Shown one piece after another: positions 1 to 12,000 of a stretch of 53,809 nucleotides of DNA. Each line of letters starts with the position of its first letter. Position 1 is the first letter of the stretch. The stretch is from positions 1 through 53,809 of the forward strand of contig NZ_CALEMX010000487.1 of assembly GCF_937910335.1 (NCBI RefSeq). The letters are read 5' to 3'. The notes beneath the pieces were generated by a model. That model worked only from the letters and a program-made list of their open reading frames with translations, ran no database searches and was not told where the DNA came from. This DNA comes from an uncultured Gimesia sp. Its GTDB lineage: Bacteria; Planctomycetota; Planctomycetia; Planctomycetales; Planctomycetaceae. A program made the translations under genes and the position numbers.

Positions 1-64
1 ATGACAGCATTCATAAGTGCTTTATGCCTCGAACCTTTCCTTTATATGCCAGAGTCTGTGTTTC

Positions 65-952
65 ATGATATCAACCACCATCGGTGAGACAAACACAACT
101 CCAGCAGTTATTTCTCCGCCGGAAAACTCTACCCGGCGCGAAGTCCTTGGCCTGGAGATGCTGATTGAGACGCCCGAAAATGTTATTTTGACGTACCAGC
201 TTGCCGGTCCGGCAAAGAGATATCTTGCTTATATGATTGATCTGGCTATTCGTATGGCACTAACGCTAGGCATGTGGATTGTCGTTCCGATACTGGGTAT
301 CGTCTTGCCGGGAACCGCAATGGGAATCCTGCTCGTCTTGATGTTCTTAAATACCTGGGGCTACTACACGATTTCAGAAGGGTTTTTCAAAGGACAATCC
401 ATTGGTAAACATATCTGTGGAATACGTGTGATTCGTGACGGTGGATATCCCATTACTTTCTGGCCAGCACTACTAAGAAACCTCGTGCGAAGTGCAGACG
501 CGATTATTTTTTATGGTGTTGGTTTTACAAGTATGTTACTTACACGTCGCTTCCAAAGGCTCGGCGATCTAGTGGCGGGAACGGTCGTTATTCAGGAACG
601 AACTCTATCGCTGCCGAGAAAGCCTGTTATTCTCGATAAAATTCAACCTTTGAATAAAAATGAAATCGGTAGTTTTTTACCACGCGATGAAATCCTCTCA
701 TTGATCGACGAGTTTATTGGTCGCAGGCATGTACTCACTTATGATCGCGGACATGCCCTGGCTGCGGTTTTAGCCAATAATCTAGCGGAGCGATTGAATT
801 ACTCGGGTGATCCCAAAAAGTTAACCCAATACCCGATGGCATTTCTGGCTTCAGTCTACAAAACATTCAGCTTTTCCCAGGAGGAGGAAGAACAGGAGTT
901 TGTCTCTGCTTATCATCCCCGAAATCAGACTGCGGAGGTGAACCTTGAATAA
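65..952 (+). CDS. RDD family membrane protein
   Basis: ORF 17..952 opens at a GTG; the ATG at 65 (MISTTIGETN) is the more likely start. Hydrophobic segments and the pattern 'AGPAKRYLAYMIDLAIRM...GQSIGKHICGIRVIRDGG' are typical of RDD proteins. Confidence 0.8.
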   Translation: MISTTIGETNTTPAVISPPENSTRREVLGLEMLIETPENVILTYQLAGPAKRYLAYMIDLAIRMALTLGMWIVVPILGIVLPGTAMGILLVLMFLNTWGYYTISEGFFKGQSIGKHICGIRVIRDGGYPITFWPALLRNLVRSADAIIFYGVGFTSMLLTRRFQRLGDLVAGTVVIQERTLSLPRKPVILDKIQPLNKNEIGSFLPRDEILSLIDEFIGRRHVLTYDRGHALAAVLANNLAERLNYSGDPKKLTQYPMAFLASVYKTFSFSQEEEEQEFVSAYHPRNQTAEVNLE

Positions 953-2048
953 ACACAAATTTATTGAACAAAGGCGACCACACTGGAAACAGTTTGAAGA
1001 AACTCTCAGGGATGCTTCAAGATCTTCGCTCTCCAAACTTCCTGCAGAAGATATTTCGAATATTTCTCAACAATTACGTGAGGTTTCACATGATTTAGCT
1101 ACGATACGATCGCGTGGGTGGGGCCATGATTTGATATCGTATTTAAATGATCTGGTCGCCCGTGGACATAATCTGTTTTATAGTGCTCCTCCTACTAATT
1201 TTGCTGGCCTCTACCGTTATCTGGCGATTGATTTCCCCCGTCTGTTTCGTGCCAACTTCGGCTATTTTCTCACAGCCTGTCTCTTATTTTTTCTGCCACT
1301 GGGAATCAGCTGGTATGTTGTTCAAAACAACCCCAGTCTGGCAAACAGGGTCATACCCGAAGAACTCATGTCTAGATTTGATACGATGTATGGAACAGAG
1401 AGCCCACTTAACTCAGAAGAGAAAAAAACCGAGGATCAAGAAGAAGAAACAGATTCGTCCGAGGACACCAGCTTCGGTAGCTTTGGTGATCAACGAGCAA
1501 CGATGGCTGGTTTTTACATTAACAACAATGTGGGAATCGCATTGAAGTGTTTTGCATTAGGAATTCTGTTGGGAATTGGTACTGTTTACACTCTGTTATT
1601 CAATGGTATCTTTCTGGGTGCCGTATCTGGATATATTGTCAGCCAGGGCAACGGAGATCGTTTTTTAAGCTTTGTCATTTCACATGGCTCTTTTGAATTG
1701 ACGGCGATTGCCGTTGCAGGAGGCGCCGGTCTCATGCTGGGCAATGCCCTGATTCATCCCGGTCAGAGAAAACGGTTCGAATCATTGCAGGTTCGCGGAC
1801 TCGAAGCGGTTCAGATTGCAGGAGGTGCCGCCGTAATGCTGGTTGTGGCTGCGTTTATAGAAGCATTCTGGTCCCCGTCTGACATTCCGAATCTCGTAAA
1901 ATACGTCGTGGGAAGCGGACTCTGGTTACTGGTCTTTTTATATCTGGGATTAGCGGGACTGCAATCTGATTCTCGGTTAGTTTCAGTGAGAAACAAGGAG
2001 CGAACCAGATCTCATAAATCGGACCATAGTGGGAAACAGCAACGATGA
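945..2048 (+). CDS. SpoIIM/DUF95-like integral membrane protein
   Basis: 367 aa, TTG start overlapping the upstream ORF. Multiple TM segments and 'FNGIFLGAVSGYIV...SHGSFELTAIAVAGGAGLMLGNALIHPGQRKR' match stage II sporulation protein M-like proteins. Confidence 0.8.
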   Translation: MNKHKFIEQRRPHWKQFEETLRDASRSSLSKLPAEDISNISQQLREVSHDLATIRSRGWGHDLISYLNDLVARGHNLFYSAPPTNFAGLYRYLAIDFPRLFRANFGYFLTACLLFFLPLGISWYVVQNNPSLANRVIPEELMSRFDTMYGTESPLNSEEKKTEDQEEETDSSEDTSFGSFGDQRATMAGFYINNNVGIALKCFALGILLGIGTVYTLLFNGIFLGAVSGYIVSQGNGDRFLSFVISHGSFELTAIAVAGGAGLMLGNALIHPGQRKRFESLQVRGLEAVQIAGGAAVMLVVAAFIEAFWSPSDIPNLVKYVVGSGLWLLVFLYLGLAGLQSDSRLVSVRNKERTRSHKSDHSGKQQR

Positions 2049-2959
2049 GATTTGAGCATGTCAATATTGCCTTTGTTCCTCGTAATTCAGCCAATTGTCT
2101 GGATTTGGCGATTATGTTCTATGGTCGCTTTCTAGTCTCCATTCTCAAGCTCTGGGCGATGTTTGCCATTCCCGCTTGTACGCTGGTCTATCTGCTCAGC
2201 TACTATTTTCTGGTAGATCTTAGAATCGCAATCACAATCGCTTATTTTACAACATCACCTCTGGGAGTTTTGCTTACCTGGAATACAGCATTATTTACTT
2301 TTGGAAATTCAAAGGGGTTCCCAAGTTTAAAGCGCCAATTGAATCCAAAATTGATTTCGTTAATCATTCGTTGTCTGTTTGACAGAACTGTTTTATTTCT
2401 CGGACCCGCATTAATTTTTTTCTCCGGTAATATTTTTATTATGCTGGGTTTCATTTATCTTCTGTTTCCGGGAATCTGGTTGGCATTACGGAACGGATTT
2501 CGAGTGGAACAGTCTTCGCTCCGTTATGCCGGCATCGCTTCATCACAGGGAACATCCCACGATCATCGTACGAAAGATTTAATTTCACATGATTTTGGGA
2601 CACTATTTTTTCGAGGTGCCATGACATTCTTTTTCTGCTATCTAATAACATTCGTACTCTTTATCACCTTTGATTATCTTTCCTATACGTTGCTGGAATA
2701 TCCAATATTAATGGGCCAAATTCCTTATGTTTTCGATCCTGAATCGATAGACCAGTCCCTGACTAATATCATACTTCTGATGACATCAGACCCAAGAGTT
2801 TTAACATTTTTGACGGGTTTCATTTTACTTGTTTATCCCATTGGTCGAATCGCCTGGTTCTTTACTTACATCGATCTACGGGTTCGTCTCGATTGCTGGG
2901 ACATGGAATTACGTATGGCGGAACTTTCGCAAAAACTGAATCCTGGAGAGGCAACATAA
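2045..2959 (+). CDS. Hypothetical multi-pass membrane protein of the RDD/SpoIIM/DUF4129 operon
   Basis: 304 aa ORF with an ATGA overlap to the upstream gene; several hydrophobic segments; no family recognised. Confidence 0.65.
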   Translation: MRFEHVNIAFVPRNSANCLDLAIMFYGRFLVSILKLWAMFAIPACTLVYLLSYYFLVDLRIAITIAYFTTSPLGVLLTWNTALFTFGNSKGFPSLKRQLNPKLISLIIRCLFDRTVLFLGPALIFFSGNIFIMLGFIYLLFPGIWLALRNGFRVEQSSLRYAGIASSQGTSHDHRTKDLISHDFGTLFFRGAMTFFFCYLITFVLFITFDYLSYTLLEYPILMGQIPYVFDPESIDQSLTNIILLMTSDPRVLTFLTGFILLVYPIGRIAWFFTYIDLRVRLDCWDMELRMAELSQKLNPGEAT

Positions 2960-3753
2960 TGACGTGTTACTCCCAACAGGGTTTTATTCATAAATTAAAA
3001 TTCATACTGTTTGTGACAGCCAGCCTGTCCCTGATGACAGCGACCGCTTTTTCACAGTCTACAAAGAACGCGCCATTCGATAACAATGCGCCTGATCGGG
3101 CAATGATTGAACAGGATACAAAAGAAATTCTCAATCGTCCTGAATTTCGCCATCTGACGCGAGAACGACAGATAGCCACAGATTCACCATTTGACCTCGA
3201 AGAACTCATCAAAGAAGAGCCAGAAACAAACACCGCTACCAACGATTCCTTCATAGCCGCCTTTGCGGGATCTATCATCATGTTATTTTCCTATGTTGGT
3301 ATTGTCTGCGCCTGCGGTTTAATAGTGTATCTGCTCTATCGGTCTCTCTCTGGCTTCAGGTTTTCAGACAAAATAAAAGACAAATCACCCCCAGATCAAT
3401 TACAAGGCGAATTGACATTGGAAGAGATTCTTTCTCCTGCTGAAAGCGAGGCATCAACATATCTGCAGAGAGCAAAAGAGTTGGCCCTGACCGGGGACTA
3501 CCACAATGCCATCATTCAGTTGTTATATGGATCAATGAGTTTTATTGAACGATCGGGCTGGATTCGCTTTCGCAAAGGATTAACGTATCGGGATTATCTC
3601 CGCGCAACGCGACCTCACGGCTTGCCCTGCGATTCATTACGTCAGATGATTCGAACCTATGAACCATTGGGGTTCGGCCGCCGGGAAGCCACCAGAGAAC
3701 ATTTTGAAAGTACACTTAGTCATTATGAAGCCGCCTTCCAGAAAAAAGCGTGA
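2959..3753 (+). CDS. DUF4129 domain-containing protein
   Basis: ATG at 2959 overlaps the upstream stop. Signal peptide, one TM and C-terminal 'YLQRAKELALTGDYHNAIIQLLYGSMSFIERSGWIRFRKGLTYRDYLR' are typical of DUF4129. Confidence 0.75.
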   Translation: MTCYSQQGFIHKLKFILFVTASLSLMTATAFSQSTKNAPFDNNAPDRAMIEQDTKEILNRPEFRHLTRERQIATDSPFDLEELIKEEPETNTATNDSFIAAFAGSIIMLFSYVGIVCACGLIVYLLYRSLSGFRFSDKIKDKSPPDQLQGELTLEEILSPAESEASTYLQRAKELALTGDYHNAIIQLLYGSMSFIERSGWIRFRKGLTYRDYLRATRPHGLPCDSLRQMIRTYEPLGFGRREATREHFESTLSHYEAAFQKKA

Positions 3754-4969
3754 ACGCAGGAACGCCGGCTGGATCTGGCTGATGTTCCTCTGCGCATTAC
3801 TCTCTCTCCACCTCTGGTTTCCAGAGTTTGGCACGGGAGCGTTCGACGATTCCTATAGTTCTTCTGCTGGTGGGAAAAAAGCGTTCTATCTGTTAATGGA
3901 TTACGAATCATTTGGCGCAGAACGGAATCGTGTCCCCTTAACAGTCGCAATTTCTTCTTTGGACTATGACGATTCACTATGTCTCCTGGGGCCGGCCAGA
4001 TACCCGAGTCCGTTGGAGTGGTCTTCCCTGCTTGCATGGGTAAAAGAGGGAGGGCATCTGATCGTTTCTGCGAATCACGAACACCCGGAATTTAAAATTG
4101 AACCATTAAAAATCAGCGTGAATTATCTCGATGAAACGGACCGTGAAAACATACCAATTGCTGAGCCAAATTCAGAAAAGAAAGAAGAGAGCTCTCTCTC
4201 GATATCATTAAAAAAAGAACATAGCCTGTTAGAAGGCAAGGCCACAACAGTCTTTCCTGACGCCCCCTCTATCGTCTGGGAGACCAACGCCCAGGTGAAA
4301 TCAAAAACCGGACAAACACTTATTTCGTTAGGAGAGACTAAACAGGCGGTGCGAATGAAACACGGCTTTGGGGAAATAGTTGTTGCCGCTTCATCTGAAA
4401 TTTTTTCCAATCAATCGATGGTTGATGGCGGAAGTGTTCCCGCATATCGACTGATTGAATCGGTGGGCGAAGCTGATTATATTGTCATTGATGAATCGTT
4501 AAATGCATCGGGCACTTCAAAGGTGGTGGCATTGTTAATTGACCCTACCTTTCGGCCATTGACGATCCAGCTCCTGATTACCCTGCTGGTATTTGGCTGG
4601 TGGCGCAGTACGCGGTTCGGCCCGATCCTTTCGTCCCACATACTTCCCCGGCATAACATTGTGTCTCACACTGACAATGTCGGGAATTTACACTATAAAA
4701 ACGGAAATGGTCGTGCTTTACTCTATGCTTATGTCAAACAGTTGTTCACGGAATTAAATCTCAGACGATTTCGGGGAGAAGAACACAGGGTGATTGACCC
4801 CATTGCCCGGCGCTTGAATGAAGACCCTCAAAAAGTGAAGTCTTTTCTGAAACAGGCGGCGAAACTCTCGAAATCGGAAAAAGTGACTCGTCAACAATTG
4901 GGTGATTTGATTCGTAAATTGTCAAAAATTCGTCAAGCAGCTCAACCTGGCAGTTCCAGGATTAAATAA
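3725..4969 (+). CDS. DUF4350 domain-containing protein
   Basis: N-terminal TM, 'SSAGGKKAFYLLMDYESFGAERNRVPL...WVKEGGHLIVSANHE', C-terminal TM. Gene order after DUF4129 supports the call. Confidence 0.7.
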   Translation: MKPPSRKKRERRNAGWIWLMFLCALLSLHLWFPEFGTGAFDDSYSSSAGGKKAFYLLMDYESFGAERNRVPLTVAISSLDYDDSLCLLGPARYPSPLEWSSLLAWVKEGGHLIVSANHEHPEFKIEPLKISVNYLDETDRENIPIAEPNSEKKEESSLSISLKKEHSLLEGKATTVFPDAPSIVWETNAQVKSKTGQTLISLGETKQAVRMKHGFGEIVVAASSEIFSNQSMVDGGSVPAYRLIESVGEADYIVIDESLNASGTSKVVALLIDPTFRPLTIQLLITLLVFGWWRSTRFGPILSSHILPRHNIVSHTDNVGNLHYKNGNGRALLYAYVKQLFTELNLRRFRGEEHRVIDPIARRLNEDPQKVKSFLKQAAKLSKSEKVTRQQLGDLIRKLSKIRQAAQPGSSRIK

Positions 4970-4982
4970 CGAAAGCATTTCA

Positions 4983-5339
4983 GTGCTCACATATTTTTCT
5001 ATTGCCAAAGTAGGAGACATTCCAGAAGGGGAAGGCCGCGCATTCCATGTAGAAGGACAGATGGTTGCCGTCTTCCTTAAAGAGGGGGCTTACACAGCCA
5101 TCAATGACTTCTGCCCGCATCAGGGGGCACCGCTTTCTACCGGATATGTTGATGATGAGGGGGCGGTCACCTGTCCGTGGCATGCCTGGCGATTCTGTAT
5201 CAAAGAAGGAACCTGGCTCGATAATCCCAGGTCAAAACTACAGGTTCCCGTGTACCCGATTCGTATTGAAGGTGATGAGATCCAAGTGGGACTGGAACTC
5301 CCTCCCGAAGAATCAGAAACCCGAGAAACTCAGAGTTGA
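4983..5339 (+). CDS. Rieske (2Fe-2S) domain protein, NirD/ferredoxin-like
   Basis: 118 aa with intact Rieske ligands 'CPHQGAPL...CPWHAWRF'. Confidence 0.85.
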   Translation: MLTYFSIAKVGDIPEGEGRAFHVEGQMVAVFLKEGAYTAINDFCPHQGAPLSTGYVDDEGAVTCPWHAWRFCIKEGTWLDNPRSKLQVPVYPIRIEGDEIQVGLELPPEESETRETQS

Positions 5340-6013
5340 AATGACTCTCCCGGCTCCAATACGATGGGTTCAGCCGATGTCTGGTTTCGAATTTGATCAG
5401 CCCACGCGGCTGCATCCTGTTCAATCAGAGGCCAGGTATTATAATGCATGGGCATTACGCGTTTCGGGGCGATCATGCTGGTTGCTTTGACTGAGTCATC
5501 AGGGCCCATTGTAAAATTATCTCCAATGGGTAGGATTGCGAGATCCACACCTTCCTCACCGATCAGTCTCATATCGGAAAACAGACCAGTATCTGCAGCA
5601 AAATAAATTGTTCCCTCTTCTAATTTCAGCAGAATTCCACAAGGACTGCCTCCATTACTTCCGTCGGGAAGCATTGAACCGTGATGCGCAATTGTGAGTT
5701 TCACTGTTCCGAAATCGTATTTGTGTGCGCCACCTATATGCTGCGGATGCACATTTTCCACACCCTGCTTTCCCATCCACTCAATGATTTCATAATTCGC
5801 AATCACCAGCGCATTGGTCCGCTTCGCAATTTCGACCGTATCTCCGACATGATCGCCATGTCCATGACTGACGATAATTGCATCAGTTTTCGCCTCGTTC
5901 GCTGAAATCGATGCATTTGGATTCCCTGTAAAAAAGGGATCCAAGATGATTATTTTACCGGCGGTTTCAATTTGAAAGGTGGAATGTCCCAGCCAGGTAA
6001 TATTCGTTCCCAT
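5330..6013 (-). CDS. Metal-dependent hydrolase, UPF0173/metallo-beta-lactamase fold
   Basis: 'MGTNITWLGHSTFQIETAGKIIILDPFFTGNP' and 'VSHGHGDHVGD' (intact HxHxDH). Likely start at 6013, not the ORF maximum 6082. 3' end overlaps the convergent Rieske gene by 10 nt. Confidence 0.85.
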   Translation of the reverse strand: MGTNITWLGHSTFQIETAGKIIILDPFFTGNPNASISANEAKTDAIIVSHGHGDHVGDTVEIAKRTNALVIANYEIIEWMGKQGVENVHPQHIGGAHKYDFGTVKLTIAHHGSMLPDGSNGGSPCGILLKLEEGTIYFAADTGLFSDMRLIGEEGVDLAILPIGDNFTMGPDDSVKATSMIAPKRVMPMHYNTWPLIEQDAAAWADQIRNQTSAEPIVLEPGESFQL

Positions 6014-6088
6014 GTTTGCCTCTGAGGGTGAGAGAAGAAGTTGACTCAAGTTACACATCTGCAAGATACAACAAATCGTCAATCTATT

Positions 6089-9000
6089 TCAAGCAGTTTG
6101 CTTCACATATCGATAGGCAAAACAGATTACCCCGCTGACAAAACAAACCATTGCGAAAGCCGCAATCCCTCCACTCAGTAATAACCAGCCTGCCAGACCG
6201 ATGAAAATCATAATCGCTCCCAGCCCTTTTTGAGCTGATGCAGATTGAGGACAGCGGGATACAGACCAGACTAACCCGATTAAGATAACGCTCCAAAATA
6301 AAGTCCAGAGCACCGCGGAACCCATCTTATACGTATTTTCGGATCGTACATTCAAGGCCAGCTTCGGTTGGCCGTTAATTTTCGAGAACACGAGTTTGTG
6401 ACCTTTCAAGGGAATCTCAAACTTGAGCGAAATTCCCCCCGCCTGTGTCCAAGCCGTTTGCTGGTCACCTCTTCCTTTTCCAACATCGACTATGAAGTGA
6501 TTACCAGAATAAGGTCGTTTACTACTATCAGAATTGCGAATTGTATGTGACTTAAGCGATGCAGGCCCGCCTAGCGGCAGGTTTGGTGCTTCTTCAATAT
6601 CATTCAACTGATACCATACATTTTTTTCTTTTTGTATCGCCTGATTTCTGCCTTCTCGATTCTTAAATTGTAATTTCCACTTACGTGTTTGCTCATCACC
6701 AGCAGATGCATTTGGATTTTTTCCCAAGCTCAGTTTTTCATTGAGGCCGAATGGTGAATTTTTTGGCATTTGACCTAGTTGTTGTGTGCTCAGATTAGAT
6801 TGAATCTGCTCGTTCGCATTCAGTAAGCTTTGCTGCCTTCTGAGAGCGCGACCGTCAGCCGATTGGGATTTGCCCCCTTTTTGCTTTTTCGCATCTGATT
6901 TGCCTTTTCCTGCTGAATAGAAGAAGCCTTTCAGTTGAGATTTGGAATCTGTGATTTCATGTGGAACTCCTGGTTTTCCAATGGGAGTTCCTGCATGAGC
7001 TTGAGCAAGTGTATTCTGTTTCGTTTGAAGACGAGGTCGGCCATTTGCATTGTACAGGTCCGTATTATTTCCGATGACTAACTGATTAAAAGTTTCTTCA
7101 GAATCAAAATCGGCCTGCCCATCTTTATCTTTAGAAAATCCAAGTATTTTTTTTCGTTGTTCCTGCCGTTGCTGCTCCTTCAATTGGATTTCGCTGATCT
7201 GCTGCTTAATCTGTTTTCCTTCCCGGCTGTTAGTCGGGTTCGCAGCCCGTTCCAGTTTCTGTTCCAACTGTTTGAGATTTCTAACTACCCGGCCGCGAAC
7301 GCGATCACTTTTACTTCCAGTGTAAACGGAGTATAAGTTTTTCACATCGTTGTTCAGGTTGGAGATGCTCAAACCCTCATCGTCAATACTTTCAACGGGA
7401 GTCATATTCGTCCGCGGATCATCGAGCAATGCTGTCGCGGAATATTCATCGGGAACATAAACGGTCCACTTTGTCTGAGCGACTGGAATTCCATAATCGG
7501 CATCTTCAGCAGGAATGACAATCTGGGGAGGCTGTAAATCAATTGCTTCTGCTGACCACCGGAAAGCCCCTTTCGGCAAGGGAGATGTCAGGCGACCTGC
7601 CAATATTAAATTTACTGAAAACGAGAGATCGGCTGCACTCCCTTTGGGTAATGCAATCAGGTAAATGACCTCGTTTTTATTCTTTAGTTTTGCATCATCT
7701 TTTAACACGACGGGAGCCGTGGGTACATCTTTGACGAAAGCGCTTAGTACCTGAGTATTTTCTGGAAGTCGAACTGCCAGAAATTGTCGTGAACGATTTC
7801 GTAATCGATAGTCTGCATGTGTTTTCCAGCTGCCGTCATTTGCCAGTACCGTCGTCAATTCTGACAAATTGACGGCAGCGGCTGCTCCCTGATCGGCCTG
7901 AAACTGTTGAATCTGATAGGTTGGCGGTTTGCCATTCTGAATGATACGTGCCAACTCCATCGCCTGATTTGCCAACGAATCATTAATTTTCAAAGGCATT
8001 TCCTGACGATCGATGCTTGCGATACTTTCCGGATTCATCAAAGAAAGACGTGCCCATGAATGATTTACAAGCATTAGAAAGTGTTGTTGAATTTCTAATT
8101 CGGTAGTCTGTGGATCAACTTTTCCACTGGTATCCATGACTCGCACTTGTGGAATTTCGATCTGACCGGAAGTTGGCGGTGACAGAGTCGATTCAGCCGT
8201 GATGAAGTAAGAACCTTCGACGGAATCCTGCAGAGAAACCGTCCATTGCACAATGGTTCCACCAATCACTCGTTTATCCACCTGACGAATCGATTCTCCA
8301 CGAAAATCAAGATGCTCGCCTAACCAGGCAGGTGTCGTAAACGAGAATTTGTCAGTCGCAGCCCCCTGAATGGACCAGCGAATTCCGACGGTATGACTTA
8401 CAGAAACATTTCCAACGGTTGTCATTACCAGCGAGTTGGCTGTAATTACAGGCTGTGCAGGAGAAATATCCAGTTTTACCCACTCTGGTAATTCGGCCGA
8501 CGAGCGAAATGCAAACTGAGGTAATCGGGATTGCTGTCCTTTTAACTCGGCAGACAGATCATCAGCCGAAATTGCGCGCCAATCTTTTAATTCCGGCGCA
8601 CGAGCCACCAGAGATTCATCACACCAGATGGCAAGATCACTTCGAACTGATGAAACTCCCAACGGCGTAGGCATCATCACTTCTGCTTCGCGTTGATTCC
8701 CTTCGCGAGGAATCACGCCATCAAAAACAACTTCCACCTGATTTGTTTTCAGTTCCTTAAATTCAAACACCAGCACCCGCATATCGTCGGCGTTCTGTTC
8801 AATGACATACCAGTCATCAAGGCCTGCTGCGTTCACGTTCAAAACCAGATAAGTTTCGGGCAATTCCACTACAAATGTGGACTCTGGAATTCCCTTTAGT
8901 TGATAACGCACCCTGCTGGAGAGGCTCATCTTCCGCTGAGAAACCAACACAGCGTGTTCAGCAATCGCCTGTTTTTCGGCCTGTCGACGCGTCACAAGAA

Positions 9001-12000
9001 ACTGAAGTGACAGAGGGCGCCTGGAAAAACGATATGCCCATTGTGGACTCAGAGTTTGCCCGGCTATTTTTAATAAGGGTGTAGACGTACCCGGATTTTG
9101 AAATTTTCGCAAATCAATCTGAATCGCTCCTGTGATCTCTTCCGGGCGAACTTGAAACTGTGGCTCCAAATAGATCCCAACGGTGCCTGTTTCATTTGTG
9201 ATATTTTCAGGCACGATTTCAGGCAGGTTGACGGAGCGTGATTGCTTGCCAACCGACAAAGGCTGAAAAGCGACTACATTGACCTGAGTTGTATCTTTCA
9301 CATCACGTCGCAAAAATATCTTAATGCGGCGTGCTTCACCAGATCCTACAATTTCCCAGCCCCCCACGTCTGGTCCACTGACAGATTGAATGCGTAACGC
9401 TTCGGAAATTTTCAAATCAGCCTGATTCATTTCCCCTTGACGGATGCGATATTTATGTTCGCTCTGCAGTTTCATACCCGCGTCTTGAAGGATCATTGCC
9501 AGAGTTGACTTACATTGCACGACTCCCTGAATGGCGCCCCGGGCTTCTGCCGGCCGCCAGGCAATTTGAATATCGCCTCCCTGATCGATGGGAAGTTCCA
9601 GAACTGCTTTTCCTGCGACCATCTTTTTGCGATAAGAGGCTCTGGTGCCTGTCACACTGATTTGCGATTTGGGATCAGGCAGTTCCAAAGTCAATCGGCC
9701 ACTGGCTACCGCCTGCAGATCAATATGAAAACTACCTGCGATTCCCGTTTGTTGTGCTGGAAGATCAAATTCCAGATCGAGCAGATGCAAACCTGGTTTG
9801 GGTATGACAATGGAATAAAAATGCGCTGCGACTGCTTTTTTTGCGATGTTTTTTTGCTTTGGATAGGTCAGCAGCGTTGCCGTCTTCCCGTCCAGCAGTG
9901 CACTGCTCATCGCGACTTGTCCTAATGGTAAAGGTAGTGTAACAGGCTGATTGCCAACCGTGTGAATCACCAGACGTCCCGTTACATGCACAACTGCCTG
10001 ACCTGCTGCTGCCCCCGGCTGTAGTTTGGCAGCATAAAGTGCCTGACTGATGGCACCGACTGACGCGGTCGCCTGATTCACTGGCTGATCAGGGTTTGCT
10101 GCGTTCCAGAGTTTCGTAAATTCTTTTCGTGACAGAAAAACCCGCTGCGAACTTAAAGGGTCAGTACCTGCTTCATAGGGTACCACTAGATTCTGAGGCA
10201 ACCGTGGCTCAAACGTTGGCTTCTTTTGAGCAAAAACAGACGCTGATTCAAACAGTAAACTACCCAGCAAGATCAATGACACAACCGTTGCTTTTTTATG
10301 ATTCGACGAAGGAAATAATTCTTTAATCTCTGAACTAAGCTTGCGGACAATCCATTCTCCTATCCAGAAACAAACCGCCAGCATAGAACCCCAAAAGACG
10401 CCATCCAGAATTATCTGATACTTGACAGGAATCAGTGCACTGCAAGCGAATGGCAACAGCAGACCGATGAGAACCAAAGTCAGTTTTCGTAAACAGGACA
10501 TTCCCCGCATGAGCCAGAACAACCAGAACACAGCCGCGATGACTGCCACGAAGATTCTCTGACTCGTCTGTCTCTCCTGCAGTGAGAAAGCCAGCGCCAA
10601 CGGTTTTTTTTGAGGTTCTCCATAATATTGAAAAGACAGCATGCGAAAACCATCTGGCTCCGGCAAAGGAGCCACGACTGACAATCGTCCGCCTAACGCT
10701 TTTGCAGGACGTACTTCAGCCAGTTTTCCGGTCGCTTCCTTTTTGGCAGACTCTCCGGCTTGTATCGCGGGAACATTCAACCTGCTTCCTCCCATCCCTC
10801 CTTGTGCTCCACGAGATAATGTCTGGTCACCACCAAATCCACCCTTAGATCTTTCTATCAACCTTTCTTTTTCCACACCAAAAAGACTCTCACTCGCAGG
10901 AGATTCTTCAGGCAATGACAATGCTTGCGACAGGGGAACTGTAAAACCCGGTTTTGTGACAGGCGCTCTAGCTGCTGATGGTTGAGACGTCGCTGGTGCG
11001 GCCATTTCCGCTTGAACTTCGAAGACATCGTCGACACCACCAGATAAGTCCGCATCATCATTTAAATAATATGCAGAGGGTAGTTCCGCATACGAGGGGA
11101 AGCTGGCAGCTTCACGTGATTGTTGGACTGCAGGTAACATTAATGCCACCAGCACAGCCAAGATACAAAAACCGCCGATCAAGGAAGCCGCGCCAGTGAA
11201 TCCTCCTCTGCGAAACGCATACGTACAAATCAAAAGCACAACAGACACAAAGAAGATAACAAAGGCTCTACCCAGAATTTCTCTCGTTGAAAGCAGGGAA
11301 ACCTGTTGACGAATCGTTTCAATCATACCGAAACGAGTCAATGGTTGATCTGGTACGAAATCTCCGGTGCTCTCCGAAATGAATATTTCATTCGGATACA
11401 GAATGGACCATGATTGATTTAGAATCTTTAAGGGTTGGATCAAACCTGTGCCACCGACGACAGCAACCTGTGGCGGGCTTTGTGTAAATTGCCGTGTTTT
11501 ATGTACCGGCGCCCGGTTTGCATCATACAACAGTTTCAAAGTGTGAGCGCCGTCCGCTCGACTGTCCGCAGAAACGGGAACAATGAATGCCTGGCCGGTA
11601 TCACGAACTTCAACAGGTTTCTCATTCACAAGGGCAGATAATAATTGAGATTGATCTGGTAAAATGACCCGTAGAGATTGAATGCCCACTGCAGAAAAAA
11701 CCAGGAGTGCCTCGTTTTGGACTTCACCTGCATTTCCTAATACACTTTTCAGGATCAGTTGATGAGCAATTGCGGTCGGCACGGCTGTCTGATCAAAACG
11801 GGTTTCCTCAGCCTGAATCTCGTGCCCGACTCCAACAAACCGGTAAGCGGCTACGATTCGTTCTCGTGGCTGGTAAGAAACAGGCTGTTGTAATTCGGCC
11901 GCGTCAATGGATGTCAGCGACTGACCGCGCAGACCAGTCGCTTGAATTTTCAAACGCTGATCACCCTCGGCTTCAAACGCGACTTCACCATATTGACGAT

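Noticed and set aside
1147-1545. 132-aa plus-strand ORF inside the SpoIIM-like gene
   Set aside because: Out-of-frame overlap with a well-supported CDS; no own RBS or domain.
5065-5490. 141-aa plus-strand ORF overlapping the Rieske gene
   Set aside because: Alternative frame of the Rieske CDS running into the antisense of the hydrolase; shadow ORF.
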